NCBI RefSeq assembly: GCF_013409745.1
Contig: NZ_JACCBH010000001.1
Coordinates: forward strand, 1,426,001-1,490,000
Reading direction: 5' to 3'
Origin: Microbacterium pseudoresistens
Lineage (GTDB): Bacteria; Actinomycetota; Actinomycetes; Actinomycetales; Microbacteriaceae
DNA length: 64,000 nt
Below, one piece after another: positions 7,592-15,674 of this stretch. Within the stretch, counting starts at the first letter, position 1; each line of letters begins with the position of its first letter. The position numbers and the translations under genes were made by a program. The notes under the pieces are model-generated. The model was not told the origin of the DNA, ran no database searches, and was given only the letters and a program-made list of their open reading frames with translations.

Positions 7592-9070
7592 ATGGCGGTG
7601 TCACCCGCTCGCGTCGTCGCCGAGGGGTGGGGCTGGCGATACGCGGGGCGGCGCCTGCCCGCAGTGCGCGACGTCACGGTGACGATCGAGCCGGGCGAGC
7701 GCGTGCTGCTGCTCGGTGCATCCGGAGCCGGCAAATCCACCCTGATGGCGGGGATGGCCGGTCTTCTCGGTGACGCCGAGGAGGGGGAGGAGTCCGGATC
7801 TCTCACGATCGACGGCACACGGCCCGAACAGCAACGCGGGCGCGTGGGGCTCGTGCTGCAGGATCCGGATGCCGGTGTCGTGCTCTCGCGCGTCGGCGAC
7901 GATGTCGCGTTCGGCTGCGAGAACCTCGGCGTGCCTACCGCGGAGATCCCCGTCCGGGTCGCCGAGGCGCTGGAGGCCGTCGGACTCGATGTGCCGCCGC
8001 GCCGCGCGACCAAGGCGCTCTCGGGCGGGCAGAAGCAGCGCCTCTCGCTCGCGGGAGCCCTCGCGATGCGTCCGGGACTCCTCTTGCTCGACGAGCCCAC
8101 CGCCAACCTCGACCCCGAGGGCGTGCAGGAGATCCGCGGCAGCGTGCAGCGCGTCGTGGAGGAGACCGGGGCGACGCTCGTCGTCATCGAGCATCGCACC
8201 GAGGTGTGGACCGACCTGATGACGAGGGTGATCGTGGTGGCCGCCGACGGCGGGCTGCTCGCCGACGGCGCGCCCGCCGAGGTGTTCGCCCGCCACGGCG
8301 ACGCGCTCGCCGATGCGGGGGTGTGGGTGCCCGGGCATCCGATCCGACTGCCGGTGCTGCCGACGGCATCCGCATCGGGAGCGACGGATGTGCTGCGCAC
8401 GCAGGGACTCGCCGTGTCACGCGACCGTCGTCATGCGGTGCGCGCCGGACTCGACGTCGGCATCCCGGATGCGTCGGCGACGGCGATCACGGGGCCCAAT
8501 GGTGCCGGCAAGTCGACCTTCGCGCTGACGCTCGCGGGGCTGCTGCCTCCGTTGGCGGGCGAGGTGGTCGCGGCCGAGCGCCTGCGCGGGCGCCGCGGCC
8601 TGCATCCCGACCACTGGTCGTCGCGCGAGCTGCTCACTCGCATCGGCACGGTGTTCCAGGAGCCGGAGCACCAGTTCCTCGCCCAGACGCTGCGCGAGGA
8701 GCTGGCGGTCGGGCCGCGGGCTCTCGGATACGACGATGCGCGGATCGATGCAGTCGTCGACGGGCTGCTGGAGCGGATCGGGCTCGCCCCGCTCGCCGCC
8801 GCCAACCCGTTCACCCTTTCGGGCGGCCAGAAGCGGCGCCTGTCGGTCGCGACCGTGCTGGCGGCATCGCCGTCGGTGATCGTGCTCGACGAACCCACCT
8901 TCGGGCAGGACCGGCGCGGATGGATCGAGCTCGTCACGATGCTGCAGGAGCAGATCGCCGCGGGAACGGCGATCATCGCCGTCACGCATGACGCCGAGGT
9001 GGTGCGCCATCTCGGCGGGCACCGGATCGCGCTGACTCCCGATGCGGGCGGGACGGAGGCGGCCGCATGA
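7592..9070 (+). CDS. ykoD: ECF transporter double ATPase YkoD
   Basis: Cytoplasmic energising subunit with two ABC ATPase domains fused in one 492-residue chain, the arrangement seen in YkoD rather than separate EcfA1/EcfA2. Domain 1 has Walker A GASGAGKST (42-50), signature LSGGQKQR (about 145) and Walker B LLLLDEPTANLD. Domain 2 has Walker A GPNGAGKST (about 300), signature LSGGQKRR and Walker B VIVLDEPTFGQD. Both sites look competent. The gene begins 1 base after ykoE and overlaps ykoC by 4 bases (ATGA), so the whole operon sits under the upstream TPP riboswitch. Confidence 0.92.
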   Translation: MAVSPARVVAEGWGWRYAGRRLPAVRDVTVTIEPGERVLLLGASGAGKSTLMAGMAGLLGDAEEGEESGSLTIDGTRPEQQRGRVGLVLQDPDAGVVLSRVGDDVAFGCENLGVPTAEIPVRVAEALEAVGLDVPPRRATKALSGGQKQRLSLAGALAMRPGLLLLDEPTANLDPEGVQEIRGSVQRVVEETGATLVVIEHRTEVWTDLMTRVIVVAADGGLLADGAPAEVFARHGDALADAGVWVPGHPIRLPVLPTASASGATDVLRTQGLAVSRDRRHAVRAGLDVGIPDASATAITGPNGAGKSTFALTLAGLLPPLAGEVVAAERLRGRRGLHPDHWSSRELLTRIGTVFQEPEHQFLAQTLREELAVGPRALGYDDARIDAVVDGLLERIGLAPLAAANPFTLSGGQKRRLSVATVLAASPSVIVLDEPTFGQDRRGWIELVTMLQEQIAAGTAIIAVTHDAEVVRHLGGHRIALTPDAGGTEAAA

Positions 9071-9891
9071 GCCGCGCCCGCGAGCTCGTCCCCGCTCTGC
9101 CCGCGACGGCGCCGGGGAAGGACGAGGTCGGCCGCGCGCCCTGGATCGCGGGGGTCAACCCCGTCACCCGCATCGTGCTCGCGCTCGTGCTGTCGATCCC
9201 GCTGTTCGCCTCGATCGACGTCGTGAGCGGTCTGGTCGCCATCGGCTTGCAGCTGCTGTGCGTTCCGTTGACGGGTCTGTCGGTGGGTACGGTGCTGCGC
9301 CGACTCGCCCTGCTGCTCGCGATCGCGCCGGTGGCGGGCATCAGCATGCTGCTCTACGCCGCGCCCGAGGGCCGGGTGCTGTGGAGTTTCGGCTTCGCCA
9401 CGATCAGCGAGGGATCGATCCAGCTCGCCATCGCGGTGAGCGTCCGCGTCATCGCCCTGGGCCTGCCCACCATCCTGCTGTTCGGCCGGACCGATCCCAC
9501 TGAGCTCGCGGATGCGCTCGCGCAGGTCGCGCATCTGCCCAGCCGGTTCGTGCTCGGCGTGCTCGCCGGCACACGGATGCTCGGACTGTTCGTCGACGAC
9601 TGGCGCACCATGATTCTCGCCCGCCGGGCGCGCGGGGTGGGTGACCGTGGCGTGATCCGGCGGTTCCTGTCGATGTCGTTCGTGCTGCTCGTGTTCGCCG
9701 TGCGGCGGGGCACGAAGCTGGCCATGGCGATGGAGGCGCGCGGTTTTGGCTCCGACATCCCGCGCACCTGGTCGCGGCCGTCGCGCCTGTCGTGGCGCGA
9801 TGCCGTGGCGCTCGCGGGCGGCCTGGCGATCATGGCGCTGGCGCTCGCCGCCGCCGTGGCCGCCGGAACCTTCCGCTTCATCTGGAGCTGA
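9067..9891 (+). CDS. ykoC: ECF transporter transmembrane coupling subunit YkoC (EcfT/CbiQ family)
   Basis: Membrane T-component that couples ATP hydrolysis by YkoD to toppling of the YkoE substrate subunit. 274 residues with about five to six hydrophobic helices. The two Ala-Arg-Gly signature helices that contact the ATPases are visible as ARRARGVGDRG near residue 185 and AMEARGFG near residue 225. It starts at ATG 9067, overlapping the ykoD stop. The operon ends at a long inverted repeat (9937-10005). Confidence 0.9.
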   Translation: MSRARELVPALPATAPGKDEVGRAPWIAGVNPVTRIVLALVLSIPLFASIDVVSGLVAIGLQLLCVPLTGLSVGTVLRRLALLLAIAPVAGISMLLYAAPEGRVLWSFGFATISEGSIQLAIAVSVRVIALGLPTILLFGRTDPTELADALAQVAHLPSRFVLGVLAGTRMLGLFVDDWRTMILARRARGVGDRGVIRRFLSMSFVLLVFAVRRGTKLAMAMEARGFGSDIPRTWSRPSRLSWRDAVALAGGLAIMALALAAAVAAGTFRFIWS

Positions 9892-9936
9892 GAGCGCGTG
9901 CGGGTCGAGTACGTGGCGCGTGGGCATCCATCCGAG

Positions 9937-10005
9937 AACAGGCATCCGGCCCGCGTCGGGCGGATGAACGCCATTTCTGCCTGATTCCGGGCGGATGCCT
10001 GTTTT
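9937..10005. terminator. Long inverted repeat between convergent genes, probable terminator
   Basis: AACAGGCATCCG (9937-9948) pairs perfectly with CGGATGCCTGTT (9992-10003), followed by TT on the + strand. The 43-base loop contains a second small hairpin (GCCCG-CGT-CGGGC). It sits between ykoC (+) and the YjbR gene (-), so it may stop transcription from both sides. Confidence 0.6.
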
Positions 10006-10046
10006 GGGGTGCGCGAGACGGGGCGCGGAGAATCCGCTCGCGGATG

Positions 10047-10439
10047 TCAGCGGGCGTCGAGCTCGGCGACGAGGCGGCGCGGCGCCGTCACACGGAAGGA
10101 CGCGTCGATGAGTTCGGCGACCTCCTGCCAGTCCGTCTGGGCGTCGAGGTCGATACCGAGCCAGCCCGCCGGGCCCAGGTAGGCGGGCACCCAGAACCGC
10201 GGATCCTGCCGCAGCGCCGGGTCGTCGCCGGGATCGGGACGCACCAGGATCGCAGCGTCGTGAGCGATCCAGTGCTCATCGACGCGCTGCGAGCCGCCGT
10301 AGTAGCAGAACACCTTCTGCGTGAAGAACGCCGGTCGTCCGTGACTGACCTTCTCCGCGGCCGAGGGCAGGGCACACGCGATCTCCCGCACCCGCGCGAG
10401 CAGCGGATCGTCGGGGGAGAACATCAGCGGATGCGCCAT
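10047..10439 (-). CDS. MmcQ/YjbR-family protein
   Basis: A 130-residue member of the MmcQ/YjbR (DUF419/CyaY-like fold) family, found widely in actinobacteria without a firm biochemical role; a DNA-binding function has been proposed for the fold. Typical family stretches are visible: VSHGRPAFFTQKVFCYYGG and, near the C-terminus, VPAYLGPAGWLGIDLDAQTD. The start is ATG 10439, after GAGGAAG. The next gene upstream on the same strand ends 10 bases away, so they are probably co-transcribed. Confidence 0.8.
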   Translation of the reverse strand: MAHPLMFSPDDPLLARVREIACALPSAAEKVSHGRPAFFTQKVFCYYGGSQRVDEHWIAHDAAILVRPDPGDDPALRQDPRFWVPAYLGPAGWLGIDLDAQTDWQEVAELIDASFRVTAPRRLVAELDAR

Positions 10440-10449
10440 CGCGGCTTCC

Positions 10450-11175
10450 TCACGTCGCGTTCCAGAGGTCCTGGTAATAGGCCATGCGCTCACGGTCGGG
10501 GGTGAGGCCGTAGGCAGTGACGAGTGCGTCCTGCCAGCCCGGGCCGTAGTTCCACTCCGTGCTCATTGCGGTGACGGCGATATCGGCCCAGCGGTCTGCG
10601 ATGCCGAGGGCGGCCAGGTCGACGTGGGCCACGGGGCGGCCGTCGTCATCGAGGAGGGTGTTCGGGGCGCACGCATCGCCATGGCACACGACGAGCAGAT
10701 CCGTCTCCGGCGGCGTACGAAGGTCGGCGGGAATGGCGATGCCCCGCCCGGCGGCGTTCGCGATCCGCGCGGGGACCTCCCAGGACCACGCGCATTCGGC
10801 GACGGGCAGGGCCTCGTGGAGCATCCGGAGCCCCTCGCCGAGGGCGCGCACGGCGGTGGCCGGTTCGTCGACCCAGCGCGGGTCGACGGCGCTGCGTGCA
10901 TCGATGGCGACGGTCACGAGCCACTCCTCGGTGCCGTCCTCACCGTGGTCGATCACCTCGGGCACGCGCGTCCAGCGCCGCGCCCATCGCATCCGCTCGG
11001 CCTCGTCGCGCATGCTCGTCTCGGCGTTGCGCGGCCCGTGCTTGATGTACCGTCCGTCGTCGGTGCGGAAGGTGACGCCTCCGAGGTTGTTGAGCCAGAC
11101 CGCTCTCAGCGCCGCGCCCCGTGCCAGCTCGCGTACCCGGGCGGGTACGGCGACATCGACGGACGGGATGCTCAT
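10450..11175 (-). CDS. Aminoglycoside-phosphotransferase-like kinase
   Basis: 241-residue protein-kinase-fold enzyme of the APH family, which transfers phosphate from ATP to a hydroxyl on a small molecule. The catalytic Brenner motif is HGDACAPN (His165, Asp167, Asn172) and the metal-binding Asp is Asp186 in VDLAALGIADR. A likely ATP Lys is Lys45 in RYIKHGP. The length and the closing YQDLWNAT are close to APH(3')-type enzymes, but chromosomal relatives with unknown substrates are common, so a resistance role should not be assumed. The start is ATG 11175. It lies between the DUF488 and YjbR genes on the same strand. Confidence 0.75.
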   Translation of the reverse strand: MSIPSVDVAVPARVRELARGAALRAVWLNNLGGVTFRTDDGRYIKHGPRNAETSMRDEAERMRWARRWTRVPEVIDHGEDGTEEWLVTVAIDARSAVDPRWVDEPATAVRALGEGLRMLHEALPVAECAWSWEVPARIANAAGRGIAIPADLRTPPETDLLVVCHGDACAPNTLLDDDGRPVAHVDLAALGIADRWADIAVTAMSTEWNYGPGWQDALVTAYGLTPDRERMAYYQDLWNAT

Positions 11176-11204
11176 CTCCCCATGGTGGCACGCGCGTGAC
11201 GGCG

Positions 11205-11567
11205 TCACACCCGGTCGCGCAGCACCTCTTCCAGCACGATGGCATGGGTGTGCTCCTCGTCGTGGAGCGCGTAGACGAGTGTGACGACGTCCTTGCCGCG
11301 GATCGCTGCCACGAGTTCGTCGAGCGCCTCGGCATCGTCGCCGGACAGTTCGCTGCGGTAACGCGCGGCGCACTCGTCGAAGTCGGCATCCGTCTCGGCG
11401 GCGTGCCACGCTTTGCGCAGTTCTGGCGAAGGGGCCACCTCCTTCGCCCATAGGTCGATCGCGGCGCGGTCCTTGGAGACGCCGCGCGGCCACAGCCGGT
11501 CGACGAGCACGCGGAACCCGTCGCCGGGCTCGGCGGTGTCGTAGGCTCGCTTGCGACGCAGGTCCAT
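11205..11567 (-). CDS. DUF488-family protein
   Basis: 120-residue DUF488 protein of unknown function. The family signature VLVDRLWPRGVSKDRA lies at about residues 18-33, and the C-terminal VTLVYALHDEEHTHAIVLEEV matches the usual family ending. I take ATG 11567 (MDLRRKR) as the start because the family normally begins a few residues before the conserved RAYD segment; an ATG 15 bases upstream is possible. First gene of a minus-strand run with the APH-like kinase and the YjbR protein, transcribed divergently from the short-chain dehydrogenases. Confidence 0.8.
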   Translation of the reverse strand: MDLRRKRAYDTAEPGDGFRVLVDRLWPRGVSKDRAAIDLWAKEVAPSPELRKAWHAAETDADFDECAARYRSELSGDDAEALDELVAAIRGKDVVTLVYALHDEEHTHAIVLEEVLRDRV

Positions 11568-11623
11568 GACCCCAGCCAACACCCGTCCCGACGATTTCGC
11601 CAGGGATCGCGTGCATGCTGATA

Positions 11624-11644
11624 CTTAGGATCACGTATCCTGAG
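11624..11644. promoter_or_regulatory. Palindromic operator candidate in divergent intergenic region
   Basis: CTTAGGAT-CACGT-ATCCTGAG: 8-bp arms (one mismatch) around a 5-base centre, in the 131-base gap between the DUF488 gene (-) and the first short-chain dehydrogenase (+). The AT-rich sequence and position, 55 bases before the SDR start, suit a repressor or activator site. No regulator gene lies next to it. Confidence 0.45.
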
Positions 11645-11698
11645 ACTCAGTCGCCTATCTGATCGTGCGACCGAGCCGTGACGTTCGAAGGAGAACAC

Positions 11699-12460
11699 AT
11701 GCAGATCCAGGGAACCGGCGCCCTTATCACGGGCGGCGCCAGCGGACTCGGGCTCGCCACCGCGAAGCGCCTCGCCGCTGCAGGCGCGCACGTGACGATC
11801 GCCGACCTGCCCTCATCGCCCGGTGAACAGGTGGCGGCCGAACTCGGCGGCGTCTTCGCCGCCGCCGACGTCACCGACGCCGAGCAGGTGCGCGCCGCGG
11901 TCGCCGCCGCGCAGCAGGCCGCGCCGCTGCGGATCGTCGTGAACTGCGCAGGGATCGCTCCGCCGGCCAAGGTGCTCGACCGCGACGGAAACCCCGGCTC
12001 GCTCGCTGATTTCGAGAAGATCATCCGTATCAATCTCATCGGCACGTACAACGTAATCGGGCAGGCCTCGGCCGTCATCGCGCAGAACCAGCCGACCGAG
12101 AGCGGCGACCGCGGCGTCATCGTCAACACGGCCAGCGTGGCCGCCTTCGACGGTCAGATCGGCCAGCCCGCGTACTCGGCGTCGAAGGGCGGCGTACATG
12201 CCATGACCCTGCCGATCGCCCGTGAGCTCGCGCGCTACGGCATCCGCGTGTGCACGATCGCGCCGGGGATCATGGAGACGCCGATGCTCGCGGGTCTGCC
12301 CGAAGCGGCGCAGGACTCTCTCGGACAGCAGGTGCCGTATCCCTCGCGCCTCGGCCGGCCCGACGAATACGCCGTGCTCGCGCAGCAGATCGTCGAGAAC
12401 GGCTATCTCAACGGCGAGACCATCCGCCTCGACGGCGCGATCCGCATGGCGCCGAAGTGA
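11699..12460 (+). CDS. Short-chain dehydrogenase, 3-hydroxyacyl-CoA dehydrogenase type
   Basis: 253-residue classical SDR. The nucleotide-binding TGGASGLG lies at residues 11-18, an NCAG-type motif reads [10 protein letters not shown], and the catalytic Tyr-x3-Lys is in [10 protein letters not shown]. The sequence around [24 protein letters not shown] and the C-terminal [10 protein letters not shown] closely follow 17-beta-HSD10-like 3-hydroxyacyl-CoA dehydrogenases, so oxidation of a 3-hydroxyacyl-CoA with NAD is the likely reaction. The start is ATG 11699, with AAGGAG about 6 bases upstream. It is 43 bases before a second SDR in the same direction. Confidence 0.85.
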   Translation: MQIQGTGALITGGASGLGLATAKRLAAAGAHVTIADLPSSPGEQVAAELGGVFAAADVTDAEQVRAAVAAAQQAAPLRIVVNCAGIAPPAKVLDRDGNPGSLADFEKIIRINLIGTYNVIGQASAVIAQNQPTESGDRGVIVNTASVAAFDGQIGQPAYSASKGGVHAMTLPIARELARYGIRVCTIAPGIMETPMLAGLPEAAQDSLGQQVPYPSRLGRPDEYAVLAQQIVENGYLNGETIRLDGAIRMAPK

Positions 12461-12503
12461 GCGGCGCGATAGACCGTCTCGAGCACACAGACCAGGAGTA
12501 CCC

Positions 12504-13346
12504 ATGACCGAGAAGAAGCCGCTCTCCGGCAAGACCATCCTGATGTCCGGCGGAAGCCGCGGAATCGGGCTCGCGATCGCCCTGCGCGCCGCCGCCGACG
12601 GGGCGAACATCGCCCTGCTCGCCAAGACCGATACACCCAACCCCAAGCTCGAGGGCACGATCCACACGGCGGCCGAGCAGATCCGTGCCGTGGGCGGGCG
12701 GGCGCTGCCGATCGTCGGCGACGTGCGCGACGACTCCGACATCACCGAGGCCGTGATGAAGGCCCAGGGCGAGTTCGGCGGCATCGACATCGTCGTGAAC
12801 AACGCCAGCGTCATCGACCTGTCGCGCTCGCTCGATCTCGCCGCCAAGAAGTACGACCTCATGCAGGACGTCAACGTGCGCGGCACGTTCATGCTCTCCC
12901 GTGCCGCCATCCCGCAGCTGCGCGAGTCGGGCAACCCGCACATCCTCTCCCTCTCGCCGCCGCTGAACCCGAGCCCGAAATGGTTGGGGGCGCACACCGG
13001 CTACACGCTGGCGAAGTTCGGGATGACGATGGTGACGCTGGGCCTGGCCGCGGAGTTCGCCGAGGACGGCATCGCCGCGAACACGCTGTGGCCGCGCACG
13101 ACCATCGCCACCGCCGCCGTGCAGAACCTCCTCGGCGGCGACAAGGTGATGGCCGCCAGCCGTACCGCCGACATCTATGCGGATGCCGCCTACGCTGTGC
13201 TCACCAAGCCGTCGCGGGAGTGCACGGGCCAGTCGCTCATCGTCGAAGACGTGCTCGAAGCCGAGGGCGTGACCGACTTCTCCCACTACGCCGCCGTACC
13301 TGGCACCCCCGACGACCGGCTCTTCCCGGACATCTTCCTCGACTGA
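12504..13346 (+). CDS. Short-chain dehydrogenase, HSDL2-like
   Basis: 280-residue SDR. N-terminal cofactor motif SGGSRGIG (about 14-21), NNAS motif (VVNNASVID) and active-site pair in GYTLAKFGM (Tyr-x3-Lys). Its length, the LSPPLNPSPKW segment before the active site and the C-terminal YADAAYAVLTKPSRECTG match the hydroxysteroid-dehydrogenase-like protein 2 (HSDL2) group, whose substrates are poorly known. The start is ATG 12504, after AGGAG. Probably co-transcribed with the preceding SDR. Confidence 0.85.
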   Translation: MTEKKPLSGKTILMSGGSRGIGLAIALRAAADGANIALLAKTDTPNPKLEGTIHTAAEQIRAVGGRALPIVGDVRDDSDITEAVMKAQGEFGGIDIVVNNASVIDLSRSLDLAAKKYDLMQDVNVRGTFMLSRAAIPQLRESGNPHILSLSPPLNPSPKWLGAHTGYTLAKFGMTMVTLGLAAEFAEDGIAANTLWPRTTIATAAVQNLLGGDKVMAASRTADIYADAAYAVLTKPSRECTGQSLIVEDVLEAEGVTDFSHYAAVPGTPDDRLFPDIFLD

Positions 13347-13370
13347 TCACTCCTGCGCCGGGTACGTCGC

Positions 13371-14108
13371 TCAGACCAGAAGGTAGAGCGATCCGATGAT
13401 CGTCATGATGATGACGAGCCGGTCGAAGAGCGCCTGCGGGATGCGCGACGCGATGCCCAGGCCGATGAGGGCGCCGATGACCACGGCGGGGGCGAGGGCG
13501 AGATCCATCCACAGCACCTCGGGAGTGAACAATCCGATCCCGGCGAGGAACGGGACTTTCACCAGGTTGACGATCGCGAAGAACCAGGCCGCGGTGCCGA
13601 GGAACGTCATCACCGGGGCCCTCGTGGCGAGGAAGTACATCGACATCGCGGGTCCGCCGGCGTTCGCGACCATGGTGGTGAACCCGCCGAGGGCGCCGTA
13701 CGAGCTCGCCGCGAGCACGCCTCCGGACGACGTGCCGGATGCCGGGCGACGACGGCGCCACAGGGTGATCCCGATCATCGTGAGCAGGATCACGGCGATC
13801 GCCCGCCGGGTGAGGGCGTCGTCGCTCCAGGCGAGGAACGCGAATCCGAGCAGCAGACCGATCACGACCGCGGGGGCCAGCCGCAGGAGGGTGCGCCAGT
13901 CGGCATGTCGCCGGTAGGCGGTGAGGGCGAACACGTCGCCGACGATGAGGAGCAGGAGCATCGCCGCCGTCGACGTGCGCGCCGGCAGGATCGCCGCGAA
14001 GGCGGCGATGGCGAGCGTGTTGCCGCCGGGCACCGCCGTCTTCGAGATGCCGATGGTCATGGCGGCCAGTGCGAGCACGACCCACGCCCAGGGCGCGAAG
14101 TCAGGCAT
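13371..14108 (-). CDS. TSUP-family (TauE/SafE) membrane permease
   Basis: 245-residue integral membrane protein with about seven to eight hydrophobic segments, two-repeat TSUP architecture (sulfite/organosulfonate exporter TauE/SafE family). The N-terminal [14 protein letters not shown] and the second-half [20 protein letters not shown] are the paired family motifs (the latter being the G-x3-hydrophobic-N-A-G-G-P signature). Members move sulfur-containing or other small anions; the substrate here cannot be told. It converges with the HSDL2-like gene and is divergent from rlmN. Confidence 0.88.
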   Translation of the reverse strand: MPDFAPWAWVVLALAAMTIGISKTAVPGGNTLAIAAFAAILPARTSTAAMLLLLIVGDVFALTAYRRHADWRTLLRLAPAVVIGLLLGFAFLAWSDDALTRRAIAVILLTMIGITLWRRRRPASGTSSGGVLAASSYGALGGFTTMVANAGGPAMSMYFLATRAPVMTFLGTAAWFFAIVNLVKVPFLAGIGLFTPEVLWMDLALAPAVVIGALIGLGIASRIPQALFDRLVIIMTIIGSLYLLV

Positions 14109-14214
14109 CCGCTCGGATCGCTGTCAGGGCGGTATCGGTGATCGGTCTGCGCGGGGACATCTCCGCAAGGCTAGCCCCAGCCGCCTCCCACCCGGCCTCC
14201 CTTACTCTGGAGGG

Positions 14215-15513
14215 ATGACCGAGAAGCCCGCATCCGTCCGCGCGACGCGCATCACTGCGCTCCGCGACACGCAGGTGCGCCCGGCCACAGCGCCCGCGGC
14301 CTCCGCCGCACCTCAGGTGCGGCCGACGACAGAGGGGTGGACGCAGCAGAAGGACGACGAGGGGCGTCCGCTGCTGCAGTTCGCCAGTCCCAAGCGCGGC
14401 AAGCCGCCGGTGCACCTGGCCGACCTCACGCCCGATGAGCGGGTGGAGAAGGTCAAGGAGCTGGGGCTGCCCGGTTTCCGCGCGAAGCAGCTCGCGACGC
14501 ACTACTTCACGCACTACACGTCCGATCCCGCGGAGATGACAGACCTCCCCGCCGCGCAGCGCGAGGAGTTCGTGGCCGGGATGCTCCCGCCGCTGCTCAC
14601 CGAGGTGCGGCGCCTGGAGACCGACCGCGGCGACACGATCAAGTTCCTCTGGCGCCTGCACGACGGTGCGCTCGTCGAGTCGGTGCTCATGCGCTACCCG
14701 GGTCGGATCACGCTGTGCGTGTCTTCGCAGGCCGGATGCGGCATGAACTGCCCGTTCTGCGCCACCGGTCAGGCGGGGCTCACCCGCAACATGTCGACGG
14801 CCGAGATCATCGAGCAGATCGTGCGCGCCAACCGGCTCATCGCCGATGGAGGCCTGGGAGGCAAGAAGGCCGACGATCACAGCATGGAGCGTGTGTCCAA
14901 CATCGTCTTCATGGGGATGGGCGAGCCGCTGGCCAACTACAAGCGGGTCATGGATGCCGTGCGCGTCATGGTCGCCCCGCAGCCGCAGGGGCTCGGCATG
15001 AGCGCGCGCGGCATCACGGTGTCGACGGTGGGTCTTGTGCCCGCCATCCGCAAGCTCGCCGACGAGGACATCCCGGTCACCTTCGCCCTGTCACTGCACG
15101 CGCCCGACGACGAGCTGCGCGACGAGCTCATCCCCGTCAACTCGCGCTGGAAGGTCGATGAGGCCCTCGACGCCGCTCGCGGCTACTTCGAGAAGACGGG
15201 GCGGCGCGTGTCGATCGAATACGCGCTCATCAAGGACATGAACGATCACGCCTGGCGCGCCGACCTGCTGGCCGACAAGCTCAACGCCCGCGGCCGCGGT
15301 TGGGTGCATGTGAACCCCATCCCGCTGAACCCCACGCCCGGGTCGATCTGGACGGCGTCGGAGAAGCCCGTGCAGGACGAGTTCGTGCGCCGGCTCAACG
15401 ACGCGGGCATCCCCACGACCCTCCGCGACACCCGCGGCAAGGAGATCGACGGGGCCTGCGGCCAGCTCGTCGCGACGACGGAGGATGAGGCCGCCGCCGC
15501 GGCGATGGCCTGA
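14215..15513 (+). CDS. rlmN: 23S rRNA (adenine2503-C2)-methyltransferase RlmN
   Basis: Radical-SAM methyltransferase that methylates C2 of A2503 in 23S rRNA (and A37 in some tRNAs). 432 residues with an actinobacterial N-terminal extension of about 50 residues. The iron-sulfur motif is CGMNCPFC (Cys175, Cys179, Cys182). The resolving Cys is Cys415 in DGACGQL. The SAM-binding [10 protein letters not shown] and the later [15 protein letters not shown] match the family. The start is ATG 14215, after GGAGG. Its last 17 codons plus stop are repeated at 26185-26244, at the far end of the catabolic island that follows. Confidence 0.96.
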   Translation: MTEKPASVRATRITALRDTQVRPATAPAASAAPQVRPTTEGWTQQKDDEGRPLLQFASPKRGKPPVHLADLTPDERVEKVKELGLPGFRAKQLATHYFTHYTSDPAEMTDLPAAQREEFVAGMLPPLLTEVRRLETDRGDTIKFLWRLHDGALVESVLMRYPGRITLCVSSQAGCGMNCPFCATGQAGLTRNMSTAEIIEQIVRANRLIADGGLGGKKADDHSMERVSNIVFMGMGEPLANYKRVMDAVRVMVAPQPQGLGMSARGITVSTVGLVPAIRKLADEDIPVTFALSLHAPDDELRDELIPVNSRWKVDEALDAARGYFEKTGRRVSIEYALIKDMNDHAWRADLLADKLNARGRGWVHVNPIPLNPTPGSIWTASEKPVQDEFVRRLNDAGIPTTLRDTRGKEIDGACGQLVATTEDEAAAAAMA

Positions 15514-15519
15514 CCCGCC
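15460..15519 (+). repeat. Left direct repeat (native end of rlmN)
   Basis: Codes for the last 17 residues of RlmN ([17 protein letters not shown]), then TGA and CCCGCC. Matches 26185-26244 at 57 of 60 positions. Left boundary of the island. Confidence 0.85.
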
Positions 15520-15598
15520 AGCGACTGCTCGAGCGCGCGCATCGAGACGGCGAGCAGGGCCTCGGCGATGTCGACGTAGCACCTCTATCAGCATTCGG

Positions 15599-15606
15599 TG
15601 TATACA
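15599..15606. promoter_or_regulatory. TGTATACA palindrome upstream of tctA
   Basis: Perfect 8-bp palindrome in an AT-rich patch, 69 bases before tctA. The same octamer occurs just upstream of the second GntR gene (32666) and before etfB (61044). GTATAC-core palindromes suit GntR/FCD regulators, and such a regulator closes this island. The binding itself is inference. Confidence 0.4.
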
Positions 15607-15619
15607 TACGTTGATATAT

Positions 15620-15634
15620 GAGATACCGTATCTC
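15620..15634. promoter_or_regulatory. Perfect inverted repeat upstream of tctA, operator candidate
   Basis: GAGATAC-C-GTATCTC, a perfect 7-bp dyad with a 1-base centre, 41 bases before the tctA start in an AT-rich patch (15581-15660). Position and symmetry suit an operator for the GntR/FCD regulator encoded at 25470. It would lie inside the coding region if the upstream in-frame ATG at 15618 were used, another reason to prefer the start at 15675. Confidence 0.5.
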
Positions 15635-15674
15635 GTATCTACTCAACGACGACGGTTGGGATAACAACGACGTT

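Noticed and set aside
10450..11175. Calling the APH-like kinase a resistance gene
   Set aside because: The catalytic motifs fit the family, but the genomic setting is ordinary chromosome and many relatives have other substrates.
15520..15594. Possible remnant of a convergent gene just after rlmN (minus-strand reading [22 protein letters not shown])
   Set aside because: It looks protein-like but runs straight into rlmN antisense without a stop, and only about 22 codons are available; not enough to call a pseudogene.
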